Origin: Pyrocephalus nanus
Lineage: Eukaryota; Chordata; Aves; Passeriformes; Tyrannidae
Reading direction: 5' to 3'
NCBI GenBank assembly: GCA_038380795.1
Contig: CM076263.1
Coordinates: forward strand, 883,001-947,000
DNA: 64,000 bases
Part shown: piece after piece, positions 31,516 through 46,000 of the stretch
How the letters are laid out: every line of letters starts with the position of its first letter
How positions within the stretch are numbered: position 1 is the stretch's first letter
Position numbers and translations under genes: made by a program
Notes under the pieces: generated by a model
What the model saw: only the letters and a program-made list of their open reading frames with translations
What the model was told of the DNA's origin: nothing
Databases searched by the model: none

Positions 31516-34500
31516 TGAGCAGCCACACAAAACTACCCAGAGAGCACGTGCCTTAGTCATTGCCTCACCCCAAACTGTACTAATTGAGCAGCTCTCTAAA
31601 CAGAGGCTGAAAAAAAAAACCCTGAAAGGACAGTATAAAATATTTAAAAAGCTCCTTTGACTTCCTAACCTTTCCTGCAGAAAAAAAGGACCCAGAGAAA
31701 TACCACCAGAGGAGAGGCTGATTGATGGTTGGGCCAGAGCTAGCCTCCCATGCCAGTGTTTCCCATTTGTAAAGGTCAGTTTATATTTCTACCACGCACG
31801 ATAAAAATGCCATTTACCGATGAATCTGCTTTTCTTTCCCCTCCTAAGATGTGCAGAGCTCCAGTGCAGCCTCAGGGGTGGTTTACACACTGGTGGAATG
31901 GTCCTTTCTCATCAGCCCTGGCTTAGTCGCTCCTCTGAAATTACTCTGATGCCACCAGGAAAAGATGAATTCTGCAGGGGAGTGTGTGACAGTAACGTGT
32001 GATCAACTGCCCCAGAGCAGTATTAATGTACAAAAATGAAGTGGAAATTAAAAACAGAAGGACAGGGAAGTGCTGTGAGTGTCAGCTTGGGGAAATGAAA
32101 CCACTCGGTCTGGCCGCGTCCGATCCTTCACACACGCTCTGATTTCTCCCTAAAATGCCGTAAATCAAATCAATATTTAAATATTGGTGTCCACAGAGCG
32201 GCTGGGAAGGTAAATCCTGGCTGGTGGATGGTGCATGGAGTGGAGCAGCCCCTCACACCTGCACCCATCACCTGCTGATGCGCATTGCCCGAGGACATCC
32301 CGACTCTTTGGTGCAAACATCACACCTTCCTCCTTTCCCCCTAACTTTAGAACCCCAAAGACAGGTCGAGGGCTTGAGTTTATATCTCAGAGATGTTGCT
32401 GCAGCCCCGGCTCTGCTTTATTCTGGTGTGGCAAAGCTGGTTGTGCATGAAGCTGATTGTGTGCCCCTGGCTCTGGGCACGTTGCTGATCGCCAGGACAT
32501 CAGCCAAGGCACACCAGTGAGTTGTCCACGAGGGAAACAGATCCTAACAAGCTCTGCCTCTTGGAAATGGGTGTGCTTTGAAGGAGGAAATGTCAGAGCA
32601 GAACAATCTGCCAGGCACAAGCGGGGTGTTACTACCAGCAAATCCAGCGCTCTCTGAGGAAGGGGAAGTTAAATGGAAGAGGAAGGGTTGGAGATGCTTT
32701 GGAGTTGTGCTGAATCCAGGGCTGGATAACGTGGCAGAGGAGCAGTGGAATGGTGAGCAGATTGGATGTCCAGACGTGGGATTGGGATTGTGTGATGAAA
32801 GCGATGCCGGCAGCGCCGTCCCACCGACTTTAATTTTTTGCAAATGCTTGTTCGCCACCTTGTGCCCACTCAGCCTGTCCTCACAGCTGCACCCAGGCCT
32901 CAGCACCCTCCTGGCACCCTGAAATAAACTTATTCCCTCCTTCCTCCACCTTTGATTAAATGTAGGTGTCAGAGCACCCACCCACCACCAAAATGGGGCA
33001 AGAGCAGTGAGCGGTGCCACTCATCAGCCGTGAGGGATCCCAGGCTGCTCCTTCCACCCCACTGGCAGCAAAGCAAGTCAAGGGCAAAGCTTTTGACTTC
33101 CCAAAGCGTCACCAGCTTGGCACCAACTCCCTTTGAAGGTTTCCTGTGTTTTATTAAGCTGACCTCAAACTGCCAAAGCAAAGGAAAAAGGCGAAGCCTC
33201 TCTCGTGTCGGGGGCGGCCACTTTTGTAAATCCTTGGGAACCAGCTTGTCATCACCACTGCTGTTCCCCCAGCCTTTGGAGCAAATCCCAGCTCGGCTTT
33301 AACCCAGGAACAACTGACCTGCTTTCACCTGGGCTTTCCCAGCTCCCAGAATTTGCATTCCTGGTCCTTTGCAAGATGGAACCTGCAGAAAACAAGCAGC
33401 CAGGTTATCCCTTGCGTGGACTTTCTTAAAGCTTTGCTGCAAATTATCTGGGATGAGCATGGGAAAGCAGAAGAGGAATAAAAATGGGAGTTAGTCATGG
33501 TCTTTCTAATTATTCATGGATTTTTTTTTACCCATTAATTAAAAGGGAGCAGGTTTCAGAATGGGACCCCGAGGTCCCAATTAAGTGGGATGGCTCAGTG
33601 GGTGTCCAAGGGACTGGCCTAGGATGGAGGGACTGATGGATGGTAATAATGAAGGAGCTGTTTGAACATGTGCAAGCAAAGTTCTCCAGTCACCTTCAGC
33701 AGCCTGGTTTGGGAAGGCTGTGCTGTGTGTGCCAGCAGATGTTATCTCCTCCAAAACCAGCCCAGCTGAGGCATCTTCCAACTTTTTGTGCTGTAGATCA
33801 AACACCTTGGGAATATTCCCACGTGAGAAATCACCAAGTGCACAGCAAAATAATTATCCCCCCCACCCCCACCCCAAAGCTGGTCATTTCTCTGCTTTGC
33901 CTGTTCTAATTGAAGTGGTTTTAAGCTTAAAAATGCATTTTGGAAGTGGTCTGACATCCCAGCCTCTCCGATGCCGTGACATGCTGAAAATGGGCAGTAT
34001 TTATCTGAAATTAAATTAAACATGCCCAAAATTAAACCTTTTAATAATGGGGCTGATTTGGGATATACAACTCAACCCCAAACACTCCGGAGCTGGGAAT
34101 GCCAAAGAGCTGGTGCTGATGCCAAACCCCTCGCAGAGAAATCTCCTGGCCCAGGAGCTGCTCTCTCCCACCTCAAGCTGGGAAGATGGAAAATGCCCTA
34201 AATCTAATGGGTTTATGATGTGAGGGAGACCGGGATGTGGCTGGAGGAGGGGGCAGCGCTTTTATGGGATCAGCATCCTTGTTCTGGCTCCTGGATCAGC
34301 ACAGGACAGCAGAAGGCAGGGACAGGAACGAGCTGGAGAAACAAGCGTGGATTTTAGGGGGATCCAGACACTGAAAGCTTCTGAACCCCTTCCAGAAAGG
34401 TCTGAATGAGAACTAATTTGCCTGGAAAGTGAGAAACCTTTCTCCATGGAGGGGGAAATTCACCTATAAAAAGTGTCCCTAAGAAGCCTGGGAGGCACTG

Positions 34501-37500
34501 CCAGGATCCTGGATCAGCTGGACCAGCTCTAGAATCAGAACCGGTGATTTCTTTCCTTCTTTCTTTTTTTTTTTTTTTATTTTCTTCTCTCCTCCCTTGG
34601 TGCAGAGGGCAGGGCAGGGTAGCTGAGGATCTCCACTCCACTGTCCCCATCATCTCCAGCCTCACAGGATTTTGTAAATCTGGAAAAACTGGAGGAGTTG
34701 CCCAAAAGGGACAGAGAGACAACTGCTCACTCTCCCTGCTCACAACTCCTGGTGGGCTCCAGACACTCCTTTTGTGCCTGGAATAAATCAGCAAGCCATA
34801 TCCTCACTGATAGGGGGTTGATAGTAGGAAAGCCACCTCAGAGTAGGACATGTGGGCTGTTTCTCCCCTCCTCTTCTTTCTTAAGTGGCTGCAGGCAAAG
34901 GTTTCACCATCCTGGGGGGAAAGTTGATCTTAGGGCTCCATCTTTCAGCTCCCATGCCCTTGTTTTTCCTCTTGGTGGTCCCCAGGAAAAGGCAAGGACA
35001 AAGGGAGGAAGGCACTGCAGGATTTCAGAGACCTCTGCAGCAGATTAACCCCCTAATTTGATGTTTTCAGCCAGGGAAATTTTATCCTGTCAATTGAGGA
35101 ACACTTTGTACGTTGTCTGTGTGTGCATTGCTGCTTCCACCATCTCAGATTAAATCCTGGCCTTGGCAAAGGGCAATGAAAGACTGGAAATGCTCCCGTG
35201 GAAGAGATGAACAAGCTGAGGAGCTTTGTGTCTGGGTGCTGCTGTTAATCAAGCCACTCAAGTGATATTAGGCCTAGCAAGGATAAAGAAAATTAATGAA
35301 GGCTCGAGAGAATAAAGATCCCTTGAAATACAGCCCACATTTCTGATGGCTGCTGCACATGTGGGGCCAAAAATCCAGAGGAACTGAGGGCCTGGAAGCC
35401 CAGGATGCCCTTGTGGGTCAGAGCACGGAGGATTTGGTGACTACTACAAGAAGGAAAAGCTGGACCAGGGAAAAGTTTGATGCAATGGTGCATTTTTGAA
35501 ATGAAAAATAGGAATTGTCTTCCCCAGCCACCAAAGAGAAGAATTCTCTGCAGGGGCTCTCCATCCTTGGTGGGAGGCAGCCTGGCTTTTCCTTGAACTG
35601 CTGGGAAGCCTCGAGCTCAGTTTTGACTGGATGAAAACAGCCCAGCTGAAGGCAGATGAAGGGAGATGCTGAAATCAGCATCAAAACAGCTCATGGCAGC
35701 GGTGAGCCGAGCAAAACCTTCCAAAACCTGCCTTTTAAGCTTGATCTGCTCCAAAAGTTGGCTTTACAAAGCCCTGCAGAATTGCATTCCCCCCTGCCTC
35801 TGCACTTCCAGCTTGGAGCAAAAGGCTGTTTTGCTGTTTTCTTACCCTTCTGATAACGTTTTGCAGAGCATCTCTCCTGTGTTCTGTTTCCAGGGGAGAT
35901 TCCTGAGGTTAATTAAAAAAAAAAAAAGTTATTATCAGGCTGAAAAACAACCTGCCAGGGAGCAAATCTGAAGTGCAGGTGGGGAGCTACACGTGGGGAG
36001 GAGCCCCTGCAGCAGCATCTGCACGGGATGTGCAGGCAAGGAGTGACAGAGAGAGTGAAATTTCTCACTTTTTCCCTTTTTTTCCTACTTCTTGCCCACT
36101 TCTGGGCACAAGCACCTCAGAGCCCCAGCGACCCATCACCAGGAAAGCTGTCCAGCCACAGAGAAAACCCCAAAATCACGGGAAATGCACATCCTGTGTG
36201 CTTGGATAAGGACCTGAATTAAACAGGCAAACCACCCTTTGGAACGCTTGGTCCTACAAATGGGGGCCACCAAATCCCAGGGAGCAAGAGTGGGAAGGCA
36301 GAATTGCTGATCATTTCTGGCAGCAGCATCCCCAGCTGAGGGGACAAGGCAAAGAAGGAGAGCAGGACTGGCTTGGAGAAGAGGGAGAAACGAGGTCACA
36401 CTAAGGCCAGGCACAAGGACAAGAGGTTTTCCTCACCCGTGGCTGGATTTAAGCTGAATATTAGGGGAAATTTTCTTTCTGTCGAGGTGGAAACATCAGC
36501 ACTTCCTAAGCTGAAGGGGGCAAAGGTGAAGCAGGGTGGTTTGAATGCGGAGCTCGACAAGCCAAGGAACAAAAAGCATCGCTCCTTGGGAAGGGATTTG
36601 CCCGGTGAAAGCTCAGGAGAGCACGGGAAGATGGAAACCAGGGATGAAACGTTTTGTGCTGCAGTCTTAGCTTGCAATGTGGTCATGGGAAGCACTTCAA
36701 TGCCCTGGCAACTCATCTTTGTTCTGTATAGTAAGGATAATAATAATAAGCCACGTTTAGGAACCACTCCAGACATTATCATTAAGGCAGAAACACAAGA
36801 CAACCCCTCCTATTACAAAAATATTGATAAGTTCAAGCCCACTGTGGCAATTCGAGGGTGGGAAATGCTGAGGGTCTCATGCAGGCACTTTAGAGAGAGC
36901 TCAGCTCATCCCAGAGCAGGCAGAAACCCCATGAGCACGTCACAGCTGATGCAGCAGCATCAAACCCTCCAAACCCCATCCCAAGGAGGGAAGGACAAAC
37001 AACCAGGGCAGGGATGGAGGAGCCACCAGCACAGACATCCCTTTTTTATTTTTATTTTAATTTTTATTCATATTTTATTCATGCAGCCGGGGGGTCCCGC
37101 TGCCCGGGCTCGCTCCTCGCGTGGGAGGGAGGCTGCTTAAATTTTAATTAGCACGTGCATTCATACCCAAACCAGCTCCTGGTGCCTGAGATGTTGCCAT
37201 GGCACCTCCCAGCCTCTGCCCCACGGCATCAGCGCCTCAGCCCTGCCCATGGAGCAGGTTCAGGGCTGGGATTCACCAGGGTGGGGCGAAAAAAAGCCGT
37301 TTTTTGTGTTCATCAGCTTCTAAACAATCAGTGAAATCGCTGCCTGTTCTGCCTAATTACCCCACTTCATTATCAGCAGGGGGAAACTCCCGGCCATTTC
37401 CTGATTTCCCATTTACCTGGAGGGGAGAAGCGAGGGCTGGCACCGGGTTTGGGGACGGATTTGGGGACTTATCCTGTGGCAAGACCTTCCAGCAATTCAC

Positions 37501-39620
37501 TGCAGGGTTAACACTTCTCCAGCTGCTCCCTATGCATATTCCCACCTTCCATCTTCCTCGGGGCATGTCCTGGGGTTGTTTTCCAGTGGGAAGCAATCCT
37601 GAGCCTTTCTCTCCTTGAGCAAACCCAGAGACAACGCTGCTGCAAATAATAAACACACACACACACACAAAAATAAATCAACACCTTCCCAGCTTGTAAC
37701 AGTCAGCATATTATTTAATTAAAAAAGCCCCCATTAAGATCAATGTGATTTCCCAGAGGGAAAAGCTGTTTAAATTATTGCAGCAGCTGATGCTCGCTGC
37801 TGTTACTGAAAGGCAGCTCTGCCCCCAACACCCCCTGCACTCATCAGCAGCGAGAAGAGGAATATTTTAATGCTATTTTAATGCCAATTTCCCCGTGCAG
37901 TCAGGTTGCAGGGCCACCTTCACCTTGATGAGCCTTCCCAAGAGGCAGCACAGGCTGAGAATTTACAACCGATTTAATCAGACGTGCTTAAACACGGAGC
38001 CTTTGCTCCAGGTGTTTTTTTTGGGGTTTAAAAGCTTTCTGACTCCTAGGAAATCGCAGGAATACATTCCTGGGCATTGCTGAAGAGCTGGAAAATGTCA
38101 TTTTTGATTGGAGTTCATCCAGAGGCAGGGAACTACATCATCGAAAAGAGCAGTTTTCTTTTCAAGGCACCCGACCCCAAATTATGTATTTTAATAAAAT
38201 AAACCCGGCTTATCCACAGTGGGTGCCATCAGAAAGGGTGAGCTTTGGGCAAAGCATTGTTAGAAACTCTCATGGCAGCAGCAGGGAATGAAGGGTCCCT
38301 TTAGTCTTTTTTTTTTGCATTTATTTCCTGAACCCACTGTTAAAGGTTCCACATCTTTTTCTACATTAAGTAACCCAAATTCCTCGCTTTTTCCCCTTTC
38401 ATCACACCTTCGTAGCCATCCTCACTTCCAGCTTCTGGCTTGTCTTTAATCAGCCCTAACAGGCAACCAGGACCTCCCAGAGAAAGGCTCCAAGCTGGGT
38501 CCACGCCTGTTGTTGGCAGGTTGGCTGACTGCTTTCCATTTCTAACATTTCAGCTTGGTAAATTCAGTTTTTATTTATATTTATTGGCTTACTTTGCAAT
38601 AGCTTTCAGGAATGGATTGCTGCTTCAACCTGTGCTCTGCTGTGACCATCAGGACTCCTACAATCTACCACTGCCAGCCTTCCCAAGTTTCTGCTTCCGT
38701 GGATGTCTCTGCCTGCCATCAGCACAGGAATGGCACGAGGAGGAGGGGAGGCAGCATTCAGGTGCACGAAGCAGGGATGTCTGGAAAAATCGGATTTTAT
38801 AACAAAATTCACTTGAACTTGTGGATAATTCATCACATCCAGCTGTAAATGAGAAGAAAGGGACAGCCAGATATCATCCATGAGTAACCAGGCAGGGATT
38901 TAACACCTTTATGCTGCCACAGTGGGTGAAGGCACCACAAAAAAAAAAACCCAGACTATTAAAACAAAGAGGAAAATATGGATTATTAAATCAAACATTT
39001 GAATAAATCCCGGACAATCAAACTAACCCAGACCAAAACAAGCCCTAAGAAAATAAAAATAAAAAAAAAAAAAACAAACTGTTCAGTGATACCTGAACAG
39101 AAAAAAAAAACTTCTGGTGAAACTCTCGTGACTTTACAGCGAACAGGTTATGTTGGATATCAGCAGGTTTTGATTTTTAATATCCAGGTTGGATATCACC
39201 AGGTTTTGATTTTTACTATCCAGGTTGGATATCAGCAGGTTTTGATTTTTAATATCCAGCAGAAGGAAAAAGCAATCCCAAAGATCCCAGCCTCCATCTA
39301 AGTATAAAAAAACCCACTGTCAGCAGCAAACACCCATTGGATTGTGGTGAACACCATTCTATGATTTCATCTTGATTCAGCAAGCAATCAAATGTTTTGA
39401 GAACAGTGAGTTTTCACTCTTCTTGCTTCTTCCCCACAGCTTTCAAACTTCAAGCTACATAATCACAAAGATAAAAAGGCACAAGGAAGAAAAGCCAACC
39501 TGCTGATGTAAAAAGATCCAGAGCGTACAATTGGAATAAGAAGAAGAAATATTAAAAAAAAGGAAATCTGGAAATTGGTTAGAGGCATTAAGGAAAAAAA
39601 AAAACCAAACAACAAACAAC
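31516..39620. other. Intergenic DNA between MAPK4 promoter and SKA1 3' end
   Basis: About 8 kb of largely unique sequence with a (CA)n tract at 37,652-37,669, A/T runs, and a 36-bp three-copy repeat listed separately. I read both strands for exons with plausible splice sites and conserved-looking peptides and found none. No RNA gene recognised. Confidence 0.65.
39149..39260. repeat. 36-bp tandem repeat, three copies
   Basis: Unit GGTTGGATATCAGCAGGTTT followed by TGATTTTTAATATCCA, three copies with single-base changes. It has the same 36-bp period as, but an unrelated sequence to, the array inside SKA1. Confidence 0.93.
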
Positions 39621-39921
39621 AAATACTTCCTCTTTATTAGTCTTTATTACAATCTCCAACTCATAAGCACAAAAGCAAAAATTGTTAATATGCAGAGAAC
39701 TTAACTTTCACGTTCTGACATGAAAATGTGATTAAAGCTGCTTTAGGGTTTGAATTTGTAACTCACCAAAAGAGAACGGTTCCCCTCAACTTTTCAAAAC
39801 AAATCTCAAGATGCTGCTGCCCCTCTTTCCTCACTCCTGGCTTTCAGAAAATCAGAGAGCTTGGAGAGGGGTGCCCATATAGAGAAAATCTCTCTTTTGG
39901 GTAAACAGATCACGGGAAGAG
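39620..39921 (-). other. SKA1: SKA1 3' UTR and poly(A) signals
   Basis: About 300 bp follow the stop. Two AATAAA-type signals on the minus strand (TTTATT on the plus strand near 39,635 and 39,645) predict cleavage near 39,600-39,625. Confidence 0.7.
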
Positions 39922-40070
39922 TCAGCAGATGATGTAGCGGACCAGTTTCGCGCTCCGGATTTCTCTCACCCTGCAGCAGTGCCTCAGGATGCTCAGGATG
40001 TTGTGGAAGCGCTTGTCCGTCTTCAGCTGGGTGAATTCCTTGATATCAGCCTCCACAATAAAAAATTCAC
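39922..40070 (-). CDS. SKA1: SKA1 last coding exon
   Basis: Starts after TTTTCCAG (40,072-40,071), encodes GEFFIVEADIKEFTQLKTDK through SILRHCCRVREIRSAKLVRY and stops with TGA at 39,922-39,924. The 36-bp intronic array lies only about 150 bp upstream of this acceptor. Confidence 0.96.
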
Positions 40071-43000
40071 CTGGAAAACACACGATGGTTTTGCCAGAGA
40101 AAGGACAGGGCACACTTTAATGTTTTGTGAGGGACAACACCACCTTTTCCTAACAATTCCTGATGGGAAAGCTGCAATCAGCAGCAGGAAGGCCTCACGC
40201 TATCTTGGGAACTTCGTTCTGCTTTGTAAATTTGCCATCAGAAAGAGAATTGCCACGTTTTGTAAATTTGCCATCAGAAGGAGAATTGCCACGCTTTATA
40301 AATTTGCCATCAGAAAGAGAATTCCCACACTTTATAAATTTGCCATCAGAAAGAGAATTGCCACACTTTGTAAATTTGCCATCAGAAAGAGAATTGCCAC
40401 GCTTTATAAATTTGCCATCAGAAAGAGAATTGCCACGCTTTACAGATTTGCCATCAGAAAGAGAATTGCCACGCTTTGTAAATTTGCCATCAGAAGGAGA
40501 ATTGCCATGCTTTGTAAATTTGCCATCAGAAAGAGAATTGCCACGCTTTGTAAATTTGCCATCAGAAAGAGAATTGCCACGCTTTACAGATTTGCCATCA
40601 GAAAGAGAATTGCCACACTTTATAAATTTGCCATCAGAAAGAGAATTCCCATGCTTTGTAAATTTGCCATCAGAAAGAGAATTGCCACGCTTTGTAAATT
40701 TGCCATCAGAAGGAGAATTCCCATGCTTTGTAAATTTGCCATCAGAAAGAGAATTGCCATGCTTTGTAAATTTGCCATCAGAAAGAGAATTCCCATGCTT
40801 TGTAAATTTGCCATCAGAAAGAGAATTGCCACGCTTTATAAATTTGCCATCAGAAAGAGAATTGCCACGCTTTACAGATTTGCCATCAGAAAGAGAATTG
40901 CCACGCTTTGTAAATTTGCCATCAGAAAGAGAATTGCCACGCTTTGTAAATTTGCCATCAGAAGGAGAATTCCCACGAAGGTTTTGACCGCGTGTCTCCA
41001 CAAAACCCTAAGAAAGGAAAGCAATCTGAAAGCGGGGGCGTGTTAATTGAGGCACAAAGAAGGAAATGCCTGATTATCTTCAAGGAGGGGAGGCAGAAGG
41101 AAGCTCTTCCAAGTCTGATGAGAAGGAAAACACAAGAGTAGGGGTGTTTTAGCCTGGAAAAATGAGATGGATTTCTCCCTCCTTGATTTATCCTTTAAGG
41201 CAGAGGCTGTGACATCTAAGACATCAGAAAGTCCTGAATTTTCGTAAGATTTCTTCTTATTTTTGCCCAGAATTCAGTTCAGCATAACAGGATCTTTTTT
41301 TTTGTGAAGAAATCAGAGCTGGATGAAAGGGTGGTGGTTTGGTCCATGCACTAAACAACAAACTAAACCACCTGAATCACCTTCCTGGCTGCAAGTTACT
41401 CTGGTAAACCAGGCAGCATCTTTTCTCATCTTGAAATCAGAGAACAGGTCAGCTGGCAATCAGCCCAGGCTGGGAAACTCCGGGAATTCTAAGCAGAGGG
41501 TCACTCACAGTAGAGATTTAAGCAAACAAATCGATGAATGCACAACCTCATCCTGCAAACTGCAATGGATAAAGACATTTAATCATTTTGTGCTGGCCAG
41601 ATAAGAACTGTCAGACCTTTTCTCTAGACTTTCTGGATGATTAGGCACGAAAAAAACCACAAAAAACTAAACAAAACAACCTACCACACAAACACACACA
41701 CACTCTATCAGATGCTGAATGTCCAGCATAAACAAGAAAACAAGACTGTGTCTTGGGTGCTAAAAATGAAACAGCTCAGTCTTTCAGATTTAAAACCCCC
41801 AAATTTCTGCCAGGGAGTCTCCTTCCTAATTTTTAGCCTGTCCTCAACAAGCACGGTCTGAAAGTCCTTACTATAATCCTAAGGATAGGAACAGTTAAAC
41901 CAAAAATGTGCTGCAAATTAAGAGTGATGAAGAAGGTATTTCAAGAAATCCTAGATTAACATCAGCTGTTATTTAATATATATATATATATTATATATAA
42001 GATGCTGGAGAGAGTCCAGAGGAGGCCACGGAGATGCTGCCAGGGCTGGGAGAGCTGGGAATGTCCCACCTGGAAAAGAGAAGGATCCAGGGAAATCTGA
42101 GAGCCCCTTCCAGGGTCTAAAGGGGCTCCAGGAGAGCTGGAGAGGGATTTGGGATGAGGGATGGAGGGACAGCACACAGGGAATGGCTTCCCACTTCCAG
42201 AGGGCTGGGTTAGATGGGATATTTGGAAGGTGTGAGGGTGGGGAGGCCCTGGAATGAAATTCCCAGAGAAATTCCCAGAAATTCTGGCTGCCCCCTGGAT
42301 CCCTGGAAGCGTCCAAGGCCAGACTTGGAGCAACCTGGGATAGTGGAAGGTGTCCCTGCCCATCAGACCCTTTGAGGTCCATCAGACCTGATGGTCCAGA
42401 TACCATCAGGTCCATCAGCCCAGAGCTCCTTCCCTACAGAAAAGCTGCATTCAGAATCCAGAAGCGACTGATGCAATCACCATCCTGTAGCACTTGAACA
42501 ACAGCAACAAAAATCTAAGCAAGAACAAGCTGCAGTTGGGTCATAAAGTGCCTCCTGACTACACAGCAGAATGTTCTCACGTTCTGTCCAGGCCAGAAAC
42601 AGGGAGGTGTTGTCAGAGAAAGTTCTTTTTTTTTTATTTTCTGTGAGACAGAACAGAGTTTGCTCCACTTTTTATGTCTGAACTTGGAAATGTGAGGGCA
42701 ATCTAAGGGCACTGCTCGACACGTGCAGTCCACCCCTCCAGGAGTTATTCCATACTTGTTCTCAGGAGGAAAGGAATGTCAGAAAGGGGATTTTAATCTC
42801 GGAGATTTCCCGTGCCACATGGTTTTGGAAAAGCTAAGCTGGAAGTGCAACTTGCTTTTCAATTGAGGGTAAGGTTGTTTTGGTTGATTTTCACTCCCTT
42901 TATGCTTTGGGGAAAAAAAAGTGACCAAGTCAGTTAAGGGATAACTCCAAAAATACAGGAAAAAAAAAGTCCAGGGTTATCATACTTGTGCTGCAACATC

Positions 43001-46000
43001 CAAGTGTTGTGAATTAGGTACTAAAAAAGGGGAGAAAAAAATAAAATACCTTTTGTATCCTTTGTTTCTTCTTGTATGAACCTGCTGTAGAGGTTTCTGG
43101 CAGCAAATCCCATAGATTTTAGAGGTCGATCCATGATCTTGTACTTGCCCACCACAGCCTTGTTGATCTCTTCGACAACTGCATTGATCTGATCGTAGCC
43201 TAAACGACCTTTCAGATACCTAACAGATGGAAAATAAAAACCAGTGACCAGAAAGTCGCAAAGTTCCTGGTTTATTGCTCCCTTTCATCAGCCTTAACCG
43301 ACCAAGCCATTCCCAGTCAGTGGCGGTTTCTTCTGCTTTGTGTTGATGAATAAATGCAGTGGTTAATTCTGGTAATTTCCTTGATTGTTTTACGATCTCA
43401 AAGGTAAAAAAATCAGAAATGTGAAATGGTAGAAAGGCTAAATGAAGAAGTGAAATACATCCAGTGTTTACGCTGTTCAAAGTGGAACAAAGGTTGCTTT
43501 TCTAGCATTCCACTTCAACTACAAACACAGAAAAATCAAGTAAAAAAAAAAAAATCAACTTTGCAGAAAACACGGCGTGACGTTTGCTTCGTATCATCAC
43601 CACAAAATAACCTGTGTTTGATCTCACATCCTTCCATTTGGTGGGGTTTTTTTTGAAGAATTACCAGTTTTGTGTTATTTTCTGCGTTTCACTGTGCAGC
43701 CTGCCCAGCTGTAAAATGTTCTGCATCAGTAAAATCCACTTTTGAACTTTCAGAGCATCTCATAAAACCAAAGAATAAGATCTGCTGATAACAGCCTAGA
43801 GGAACAGGAAGCACAGAAGATGAAAAAACAAAGCCATGTGGAAAAACTAGAACACTGGGATGGTTTGCCAGTAAGGCTAGTGAGTATTTAGAGATATAAA
43901 AGCATGCCTGTGAGGAAAAGGAACAGTGCTAAGAATTAAAAATGAATTCTGAAACTGCAATGGGTGGAAAACCTGTAAAATGCTGACATTTATTTCAGTG
44001 GATACATACACTAATAGAAAAATACAAAGTTGAGAAGTTCCAAATAAAAATACAAAGTTGAGAAGTTCCAAATCCAGCCACTTAATTTAGATTTAAAATA
44101 ACTTTAAAATCTGTTTCACTGTTATGAAAGTAGTAACATTCAGAAGTCTTCCTTTGAAAAAAAACAAAAAAACAAGCGACCCAATTTACCAAAGCACAGT
44201 GATGTGTTCCTCAGAGAAAAGGTCAATGTATCACATATTTACCACACCAAAAGAGATAAAACTCTTGATGGTCACCACCTGCTCCCTAAAAAAATGCTTA
44301 GGCTAAAAGAAACACATTCCCTCTGAAGCTCGAGATTCATCATGAACGTGCAGATTCTAAAATGTTTTAAGCAGTAAATATTTTAGAAATCAGGAAGAAT
44401 TTTAGGCATCTCCCTTTGCCCTGAACTCAGCGTTAACTGAGATGGATCCCCTGAAATTTCCTTTCTCTTCCTCAAAAAAAAAAAAGCCTTTCTGGAAGAG
44501 ATTTGAAGGGTAAGATAATTTGCGGGTCTCTGATGATAAAATAGGATTGGCACGATTGTTTGGGTTGGAAGGAACCTTTTAAGGTGATCCTAGGTCAGTG
44601 CTGACCTGGAAAACCGGGATCTGACCCTAAATCCCCGTTCTTCCGAGGGAATATGGGTTTGGTGTAAGAAAATCTGGGTGACAAACATCTGCTGCTTAGA
44701 TCTGATCAAACAGCATGAGAAATCACAAGTACTCCCTCGATCTTGTACTACAACATTGCCAGGCAACAGCAGGACTGGTGGATTAATAGAGCTATGTAAA
44801 TTCATGTAAATCTTCCTCCACAGAACAAACATGCTGAATAGAATTATTTCTAGAGCTCCATCAGCACGGTCTAAGATGTAACCTCTCTATAAAGCCTGCA
44901 ATGGATAGGAAAAGGTTCCATCTGTGTTCATGAACAGCAGTGGAAATTCTTCTATTTTCAAGAGTGATCATAGAATTCTGTAAGTTGGAAAAGCCCTCTG
45001 AGATCAGCAAGTCCAACCCTTCCCCCAGCACTGCCAAGGTCATCGCTAACCCAAGGAAAAAAATGATTGGAAAGCCTCAAGTAAAACACAGGCTCAATAT
45101 TTCATATTGCAATGGGTATTGTCAGGGAACACATTAAATCTAGAGCCTAAATAACAATTTAGCCTTAGGCATCCAGAGAAATTCCTCCTTTTTTGCAGAA
45201 ATATTTATCCTTGGCCCCAAAAAGCCATTTAAGAAAAGTTATCCATTAGTCAGGTCCCAGTGTTAGGGAAAAATACCCACAGCTTTCTATTGAATTTGGG
45301 AATTTCAGTGTTTTTTCCTTGAAACAAGTTTGATTTTCTTTGTTGTCTGGAAACAGATTGAAATCAAGAATTGAAGTTTCCAGAAACCAATAACCGGGCA
45401 AATAAAACCCGCATTTATGATTCTTTTTCTTTCCAGCTGTAAACAAACTTTTCATCTTATGAGATGATGGCTCTTTTTTTTGGTCAGTTCTCAAAACAAG
45501 CAGAGAATTCACCTGTTACCTAACAAATTTCTGTTCATACAACTCCAGTGAGTTTTGCAGTAAGAGGTTTGGGTTTCACCTGATTAGTTCTGATCTTTCT
45601 GTTCATACAACTCCAGTGACTTTTGCAGTAAGGGTTTCACCTGATTAGTTCTGATCTTTCTGTTCATACAACTCCAGTGACTTTTGCAGTAAGGGTTTCA
45701 CCTGATTAGTTCTGATCTTTCTGTTCATACAACTCCAGTGACTTTTGCAGTAAGAGGTTTGGGTTTCACCTGATTAGTTCTGATCTTTCTGTTCATACAA
45801 CTCCAGTGACTTTTGCAGTAAGGGTTTCACCTGATTAGTTCTGATCTTTCTGTTCATACAACTCCAGTGAGTTTTGCAGTAAGAGGTTTGGGTTTCACCT
45901 GATTAGTTCTGATCTTTCTGTTCATACAACTCCAGTGACTTTTGCAGTAAGGGTTTCACCTGATTAGTTCTGATCTTTCTGTTCATACAACTCCAGTGAC

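Larger units (their letters stand above)
43220..45530 (-). other. SKA1 intron between fourth and fifth coding exons, right-hand unique part
   Basis: Intronic DNA with a two-copy 27-bp direct repeat near 44,018-44,072 (AAAATACAAAGTTGAGAAG core) and two short CR1 pieces listed separately. Nothing coding. Confidence 0.7.

Noticed and set aside
39979..41046. A 355-codon plus-strand frame with a 12-residue basic repeat
   Set aside because: It starts as the antisense of the SKA1 last exon and then runs through the 36-bp array; there is no independent gene evidence.
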